NCBI GenBank assembly: GCA_004135705.1 | Contig: CM014278.1 | Coordinates: forward strand, 73,998,765 to 74,062,764 | From: Alloteropsis semialata | Lineage: Eukaryota; Streptophyta; Magnoliopsida; Poales; Poaceae | DNA: 64,000 nt | Direction of reading: 5' to 3' | Part shown: positions 57,254 to 64,000 of the stretch, in pieces | Numbering within the stretch: position 1 is the stretch's first letter | Layout of the letters: every line of letters begins with the position of its first letter | Program-made: the position numbers and the translations under genes | Notes under the pieces: generated by a model | The model's input: only the letters and a program-made list of their open reading frames with translations | Told to the model about the DNA's origin: nothing | The model's database searches: none

Positions 57254-59309
57254 ATGGAGAGCTCGGTCGAGAGCTGGTGGGTGCTTCCCATGACCTTAAT
57301 CCCGGCCATCTCCGGCGACCAACACGAGAACATTGCCACCATAGCCACTAGCCTCGCTTACCTCGCCATCTTTGCATGCCTTGCATGGGCAGGCGCGTCC
57401 CTGCTCTACTGGGTTCACCCAGGTGGCCCTGCATGGGGCAAGTACTGGAGGTCAGGGGGTAAGGGCCCGAAGCCGTCGACGATCCCGGGGCCTAACGGGC
57501 TTCCGGTCGTCGGCAGCCTCGGCCTCATGTCCGGGCTGGCGCACCGCTCGCTGGCCGACGAGGCGTGGCGCCGGCCGGGCGCCAAGAGGCTCATGGCGCT
57601 GTCGCTCGGCCCCGTCCGCGCGGTGGTCACGTCCAACCCGGACGTGGCCAAGGAGATCCTCGACAACCCGGCGTTCGCCGACCGCCCGCTCAACCACGCC
57701 GCCTACGGCCTCATGTTCCACCGCTCCATCGGCTTCGCCGAGCACGGCCCGTACTGGCGCGCGCTCCGGCGCATCGCCGCGGGGCACCTGTTCGGCCCCA
57801 GGCAGGTCGACGCCTTCGCGCCGTACCGCGCGAGCGTCGGGGAGGGGATCGTCACGGCGCTGCGCGGCGCCGGGTCATCAGGCGCCGTCGTCCAGGTGCG
57901 CGGCCTCCTCCGGCGGGCGTCGCTCTACTACATCATGCGGTTCGTGTTCGGCAAGGAGTACGACGTGTCGCGCGCCGTGCCGGCGTCCGGGAAGGAGGTG
58001 GAGGAGCTCCTCGAGATGGTGCACGAAGGGTACGAGCTCCTCGGGAAGGAGAACTGGTGCGACTACTTCCCGGGGCTCGCCGCGCTCGACCCGCAGGGGG
58101 TTGGTGCGCGGTGCGCGGAGCTCATGCCGCGCGTGAACCGCTTCGTGCACGACATCATCGAGGAACACCGTGCCAAGGCGATCGACGGAGGAGAGGCGCG
58201 TGACTTTGTTGACATCTTGCTTTCTCTGCAGGAGAGCGAGGGGCTCGCTGACGCGGACATCGCCGCTGTGCTTTGGGTAAGAACTCGTAGTCGTGAATTT
58301 AACTAGGGCCGTCTGCCAGCACAATTACACAATGGTCCTAAAACATCTGATCATAAGCTAAACTTATACGAGTACACACATCGATCATTAAAACCACGTG
58401 TTTGATGGGGGAAAAAATGATCGTAGCTAGGGCTCAATATGCATAGAAATAGTTTTGCAGATGAGATGGCAAATCGCGCAAAACACTTTTGCTCGGATCG
58501 TATCTGAAAAAAGAGTAGCGAAACCTTTTAAAAAGAGTTCGTGCGTGCAAATATTCCTCCAACTTTTCTGACTATTCTTTATGTAGAAAGAATCCCATAA
58601 ACGGATGGCTACATGCCTACACCCCTTACAGACTGCAGCACTGAAGGAGTCTAACTAAAGTAGCTGCTGCCCTTAAATTCATCAGGAGATGATCTTCAGA
58701 GGAACCGACGCCATGGCCGTGCTCATGGAGTGGACCCTAGCTCGCCTCGTCCTCCACCGCGACGTCCAAGCCAAAGCGCACCGTGAGCTCGACGAGGTCG
58801 TCGGCCGGAACAACACGATCACCGAGTCCGCGGCGCCGTCGCTGCCTTACCTGCAGGCGCTGCTCAAGGAGGCTCTCCGGATCCACCCGCCGGGGCCCCT
58901 CCTCTCGTGGCGCCACAGGGCCATATCCGACACGTACGTCGACGGCCACCTCGTGCCGGCGGGCACCACCGCCATGGTCAACCAGTGGGCGATCAGCCGC
59001 GACCCGGAAGTCTGGGACGCGCCGCTCGAGTTCCAGCCCGAGCGGTTCCGCCCCGGCGGGCAGGGCCAGGACGTGTCCGTGCTCGGCGCCGACGGCCGGC
59101 TGGTGCCGTTCGGGTCCGGCCGGAGGAGCTGCCCGGGCAAGTCCCTGGCCATGACTACCGTGACCGCCTGGGTGGCCACGCTGCTGCACGAGTTCGAGTG
59201 GCTGCCAGCGTCCGACGCGGCCGCCGTCGACCTGTCGGAGGTGCTCCGCCTGTCCTGCGAGATGGCAGTGCCGCTCGAGGTCCGCGTACGCCCAAGGCAA
59301 GGCGTGTGA
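57254..59309 (+). CDS. cytochrome P450, CYP78A subfamily
   Basis: Two exons, 57254-58276 and 58686-59309, encode 548 residues. One N-terminal membrane anchor (about residues 27-55, LAYLAIFACLAWAGASLLYW) is followed by HPGGPAWGKYW and the proline hinge PGPNGLPVVGS, both typical of CYP78A. The single phase-0 intron falls just before the I-helix, EMIFRGTDAMAVLMEW. Other landmarks are the ExxR motif in KEALRIHPP (Glu403, Arg406), FQPERF (459-462) and the heme loop PFGSGRRSCPG with ligand Cys490. CYP78A enzymes act at the endoplasmic reticulum. Some hydroxylate fatty acids in vitro, and they control organ, seed or leaf initiation non-cell-autonomously (KLUH, PLASTOCHRON1; family knowledge). The exact orthologue is not assigned. 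Confidence 0.93.
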
Positions 59310-60781
59310 AGTAAGTTGCCGATAGCTTTGTTGCACCGTGACTCCATTTGTGCGTGCAGTGTGTAGCCGTGACCCTAAGCTTTCTGTCAGTAAACTGTGA
59401 ATAAGCAGCTGGGAAGGACTGTGCACCAGCTTACCTCAGTATTTGCTTCAGAGTTTCAACTTGTCTATGTACCATTGGGTGTGACTTGTGAGTGAATTTC
59501 CACAAGATGTACAAATCACAAAAGTTATCAAAGTTTATATGAAGTGTGGCACACATGTTGCCCTGTCACGAGACCTTGACTTGCTTAGCTTTTGGAAAGG
59601 GAATGGCAAGGAGCATAATGGTCAATCTGCTGTGTGGTCTTTCGTTAGAGTGCACAGCAAAATCCGAGCCGGCCCGTTGTATCCATGAGTCGGCACCCCA
59701 TCAGGCCCATATCTACCGGAGCCCACAACAATAAAAGAGCCCACAACAATAAAAGCCTCATACCTAACTAACCCTAAAAGACTAGTTTGTTAGGCAAGGG
59801 CTGCCCCACTCTATATGATGTGCTCCTCCACCATCAATTTCCTGTGAGACTAAACCCTAACAATCAGTAAACCCTCCTCCGAAAAGGATGGAGTCAATAT
59901 CGATCATGAAGCTGAAACAAGAAAGTATTTTTATCCAAAGAGAAAAAGAAAATACTTTCCTAGAGAGCTCACGATTGTTAATGTCCTGATATCATAGGTT
60001 TAGTCCCATATTAATGAAGAAGCACAACATATAAGGTGTGACAGCCCTCACCCATCAGGTAGTCTTTTAGAGTGAGGCGTGAAGCTTGGTTGTAGTGGAT
60101 TTTGGTGGATCTGAACCTAGTGGGACGTTAGCTCATAGGCATGGCATAGTGGACTGGGCCAGATTCCGCTACACACTCTAACAGTCTCTTGACCTTATTG
60201 ATGCACTTTTTTTTTTTGCATTACCAGAAAAACAGAACGTTGAAGAGCAAAAGGAAAGTAAAGTAAGAGAATTTGATAAACCGGGTAAAAATCGCCCGGA
60301 TTTGATGCAGGCTTTTGCTTTCACCCCAATAGTGGATCAAGTAAAATAATATGATGCATAAGAAAAATGAGAGCAAACATGACCGCAGGTCGCAGGACAT
60401 GAGTTGCCGCTAGGGTCAAGGAGTTTCTTTCACTACGATGGGACAAACCTTATCAAATGGGCTTTATTCATTTCAACTTGCCCAATTATTCAGAATTGCA
60501 CAGCAAGCGAGATCGGCACACAAATACACACACAACAACGGATCCCGATCTCTAACCAAAAGGTACAAGTACAACAGAGGCTGGCGCAACTGGTGCGAGT
60601 ATGTATCGATGGTACAGGCCAAAATTTCCAGGATCCCATCCATGAGACTATAACAAGCATTGCAAACGAGATCCAGTTCTGCATACAGACACATAGACTT
60701 AAGCAAGAACTAACAACAGAGGTGCTGAAACAATAAAAACAGATCATTGCAAAGGAGAGCAAAAGCTTACCTTGCACCAAG
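59310..60781. other. intergenic, no gene
   Basis: CYP78A 3' flank, then unassigned repeat-like DNA (59700-60200) with ACCTAGTGGGACGTTAGCTC-type sequence. No conserved coding region. The right end is ATP-PRT 3' UTR. Confidence 0.4.
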
Positions 60782-63544
60782 TTACAACCCCAGCTCTGTG
60801 AGAAGATTTTGCCACCTGGGTGTTTCCTCATCGAAAATGTAGGTTAGCTTTGTCACCAAGACTCCACTGCCACCAATCTGTGGTTCAAAGACCATTGCCA
60901 TAAACATATAAACATTTGGCATATCCGCCAAGAGCAATACAGGCTCAGAAAATATATGCACCAAGTATTTTGTATAGGATCTAAAAACAAGTAATATGTG
61001 CTTCACCAACTTTAAGAAGAAAATCACAACATCATAATTCCTTTTTTTCCTTATTGGAATGGAGAAGTTCCATTATTGCCAGTTGCAACTGTTAGCAATA
61101 GAGCTTAAACCCTTATTTTAAAATACTTACAACAACATGACCATAAAAAGATAAGGTGCCTTACAGATCTCAGTTGTTGAATAGACTTGTAAAGCAACTT
61201 TTGTGGAACAACTACATTCATAGCATAGTATTCCACAGCAACCTTGCCATCGCGTTGGCAGTAAACAGGACTTATAGTTGGGCCCTGTTCACATCAAGAT
61301 GGAGAAAATGAAATCATAATTGTGGGTTAGAAGTATAAGATTTCTAGATAGTTCAAAATGGCATAGCTTCAGTGTTTCACTTGTAAAATCATTAACACTC
61401 ATTCGGTTGAATTTTGATTGTATGATTGGATAATGTTAACATATCCTCTAGGAGATGAGACAAATATTTAGATACTAGTAATATAATTGGTAATTAAAAT
61501 AAATAAAGTTAATAGGAGCCATCACTTCCGCACCAAAGGGCTAGAACTTCACTCATTAATAAAAAAAATGGAAGAGAGAGAAATACTGTATAATGGCTAA
61601 ATGATAGAGTAAGATATGTTTATGTAGACATTAGATCTGCTATATTTAAGATTTGTACAATAAATACATCTATATTTTGTTAATATTGGTGTCCACGTAT
61701 GATGACATCTCTATTTTTAAAATAAAAATTATCGCTCTGCCATAAGGATGCATAACCACACATGATTCATGGCCACTTTTTATAAGATAAAACTGTTGCT
61801 TTGAATATTTGTAATTCTTACCTGCAGTCCACATATTGATGTCAAGCTAAGAACTCTCTCTGCCACGTCTTCTGCACTGTTGCCTCTCATGTTTGCTGTG
61901 ACCTTATATGGCATTTGAAAAGCAATAAGTTAACCAATCAAGCGGGCATAATTATGCATAACCTAGTTCAATTATAAACACTCACCATCAGCTCCGCGCT
62001 CGCTCTGAGATGAGCTTCTAATCTTTCAAGCAGCTCATGAGTAATCTCCAACACACCTTCACGTTTGTTCAGAGATCTCCTACTTGCGACAAGTGTGGCC
62101 TGCATAGTATTGGACATTTAACAAAAGGAATGAAACCCCTCTTCTAGAATGTGAGCCCGTGCGTGCGCGCGTGTGTGAGAGAGTTACCTGGCTTTCCAAA
62201 ACTACTCCACCTTCAATTTCCTTCAAGTTATTCTCACGCAAGGTTGTTCCGCTACTGACAATATCCACGATAGCATCAGCCATACCCATCTTCACAGAGA
62301 AAAGAAATAGCAAGTAACAATCATTATCCTTGATACCTCTTGATAGATTGTGTCACAACTCATAAACTAGTAAATGAAAACTTGAGACAGGCATTCTAAT
62401 ATTCTAATATACCATACAATGACGAAACAATGTGTGTTTATTACCATGTGTAGAGACAAAGTTCAGACATAGCATAACCTGTTAACCTAAATACCATATC
62501 TGTATGGCCCATAGTAACAAGAAACGGGGTTGATGCCAGTGTACCACATTCCCCGACCAGAGAATGCCATGACTATGGTATGGCCAATACAGATTTGTGC
62601 CACATCATAAATAATAAACAAAAAGATGGGGGAAGAAATTATACAGAGGGACAACAGATAATATGCCCCATGGCACTCAAAAAATACTATGGTGGCACAG
62701 AAATGGAAATCCTGCCTGATTGTGGCATCCAAATTCTAAATAAATAAATGGAAGAGGTAAATGTGAAAAAATAAAAAGGAGGTATCACGAAGAAACAGAA
62801 ACAATCTTTAAAAGAAAGGGGAGAGATCTCACAGGAGGAAATGACTCAAGAGCTCCATCAGCAGATAAGAGGAGAACATGCTTAAAACCATTCTCTTTCA
62901 AAAACTTAGCACCTAGCTGCAGCACAATTAAAAAAAAATAATAGGTCATTGATCAGCAAAACCGTGATTTCAGTGAGTACAAGTTAAATTTGTACATGGC
63001 CGCACATATCCAAATCCTGTAACAACACGTAGTGGTCTTTCTTCTGTCCATTCAGGCATCTTTGCCAAGTCCTCCAGAGAGTTTATGTTTTCAAAAACGC
63101 CTCCCTTAGGTACCTGGTCACACGCTTTGATTGTTTCAGATATAAACTTGAATTAGGAACATCAAGACTTATACCAATGAATGCTATCAGGTAACATCAT
63201 ACCGCAAGGGACAAACGACACTGTCCGTAATCCAGGGCATCATGAACAACTACTAAATCATCATTGACCTGTCACATAAATCTTAGGCCACATAAATTTT
63301 CAACAAGTGCAATGCAACAATCATAAAGATTGTTTTTTAAAGAAGTTCAAATAAAGTACAATGTGGATTCAATTAGCACCACAGATTCATATTAGAGAAA
63401 AGATTTAACGTGAATATTCACAAATTTACCTGCCCATATTCACTGACTGTGTCAAAAGCCACAATACCAAGGTCAAGATCCCCCTGAATGCAGTTTTCGA
63501 ACAATATCTTTAGGCCTTTGAAACCAAACCTCCAGATTTGGAAT
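60782..63544 (-). CDS. HISN1: ATP phosphoribosyltransferase (HISN1), 3' part, frameshifted
   Basis: Minus-strand exons, 5' to 3': 63544-63430, 63268-63203, 63113-63006, 62916-62833, 62289-62188, 62099-61986, 61902-61822, 61284-61165 and 60877-60782. Except for the first listed exon all have lengths divisible by three and join as GT-AG in frame. They encode GDLDLGIVAFDTVSEYGQ, VVVHDALDYGQCRLSLA, MADAIVDIVSSGTTLRENNL and GSGVLVTKLTYIFDEETPRW. This is the plastid HisG-type enzyme that joins ATP and PRPP in the first step of histidine synthesis; the C-terminal domain is the histidine-feedback region. The first listed exon reads IPNLEVWFQRPKDIVRKLHS, then shifts by one base in a run of five G (63480-63484 on the plus strand as C). 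The exons upstream of IPNLEVW, with the transit peptide, were not found before the window end. Confidence 0.88.
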
Positions 63545-64000
63545 CTGCAAAAAAAAAAAGGATACCCTAAAATATTCAGGATGCCTGCCCAATCAAGAAC
63601 AACCTCGATGACATTACTAGATCACATGACTTGAACCGTTAGAACCTTTGGCATCGGCATTATTAACCATGTTCTGTAAACCCAGCACAATGTTACGGCT
63701 TCAAACATGAAACTTAACTTGAACTTAAGATGTCAAGTTGACAAGCCAGTAGTATTAGCTCATGAACAACAGACACCAAGCAACATTTATTTTGCATAGC
63801 TCCTAATTTGGTGCCCACACATCAACAAAGCCTTGCATATATATATTTTGCTAAACCTAAATGTTGAACGTCTTGGTCTTCCTACCTGTATTAAGACCAG
63901 AGAGTAGAAAGGTAAGTTGTTCTTAAACCATACAATCCCATCAATGAATCAGAACTTAAAGAAAGCCTACCGATCCAACACTAACTCGCAACAATCGCAC

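Noticed and set aside
57372..58203. Long Arg-rich frames overlapping CYP78A exon 1 in other frames
   Set aside because: Shadow frames of a GC-rich real exon; the P450 frame carries all the motifs.

Overview
This is plant nuclear DNA, almost certainly from a panicoid grass. The evidence is intron-rich genes with GT-AG junctions, strongly GC-rich coding exons in several genes, a dense load of grass-type miniature transposons (MITEs), and gene families that look monocot (a tandem phi-class glutathione S-transferase cluster, a CYP78A P450, an IQD protein). It is a draft assembly: there is a single N at 729 and an N-run at 17675-18479, and each sits at a suspicious junction. I cannot name the species.

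Layout. 1-729: MITE remnant and a frameshifted Ty1/copia integrase fragment, abruptly joined at one N to the AKRP-like chloroplast ankyrin-repeat gene (730-3269, +), which has lost its 5' part. 3.3-9.4 kb: repeats, MITEs and unassigned DNA. 9475-9610: a MIR171 precursor on the minus strand with a correct Dicer-type duplex. 10-25 kb: a repeat-rich stretch with several TIR elements, a 1.33-kb tandem duplication, smaller tandem duplications, a candidate Helitron 3' end, an N-gap with identical flanks and a 1.26-kb fold-back element with 9-bp target duplications. 25.7-28.5 kb: an F-box/LRR gene (+). 30.2-38.5 kb: a nest in which a 7.66-kb copia-type LTR retrotransposon sits inside a MITE that lies between two further MITEs. 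38.7-47.5 kb: four phi GST genes in the same orientation. 48.2-49.2 kb: an IQD calmodulin-binding gene (-), convergent with the last GST. 50-57 kb: repeats, including a nearly perfect 267-bp hairpin element. 57.2-59.3 kb: a CYP78A gene (+). 60.8-63.5 kb: the 3' part of ATP phosphoribosyltransferase (HISN1, histidine biosynthesis, -), whose 5' end lies outside or could not be found.

These genes do not form one pathway. AKRP and ATP-PRT belong to families that act in plastids. The GST cluster is a local tandem family for glutathione-dependent detoxification or ligand binding. MIR171, CYP78A and the IQD and F-box genes belong to developmental or signalling families. The most unusual items are the GST cluster (three of four members have lost the cis-proline of the glutathione site, and the last carries an Asn/Gly-rich insert and a Gln/His-rich tail), the nested transposon array, the two hairpin elements with 9-bp target duplications, the MIR171 locus, and the apparent frameshift in ATP-PRT.
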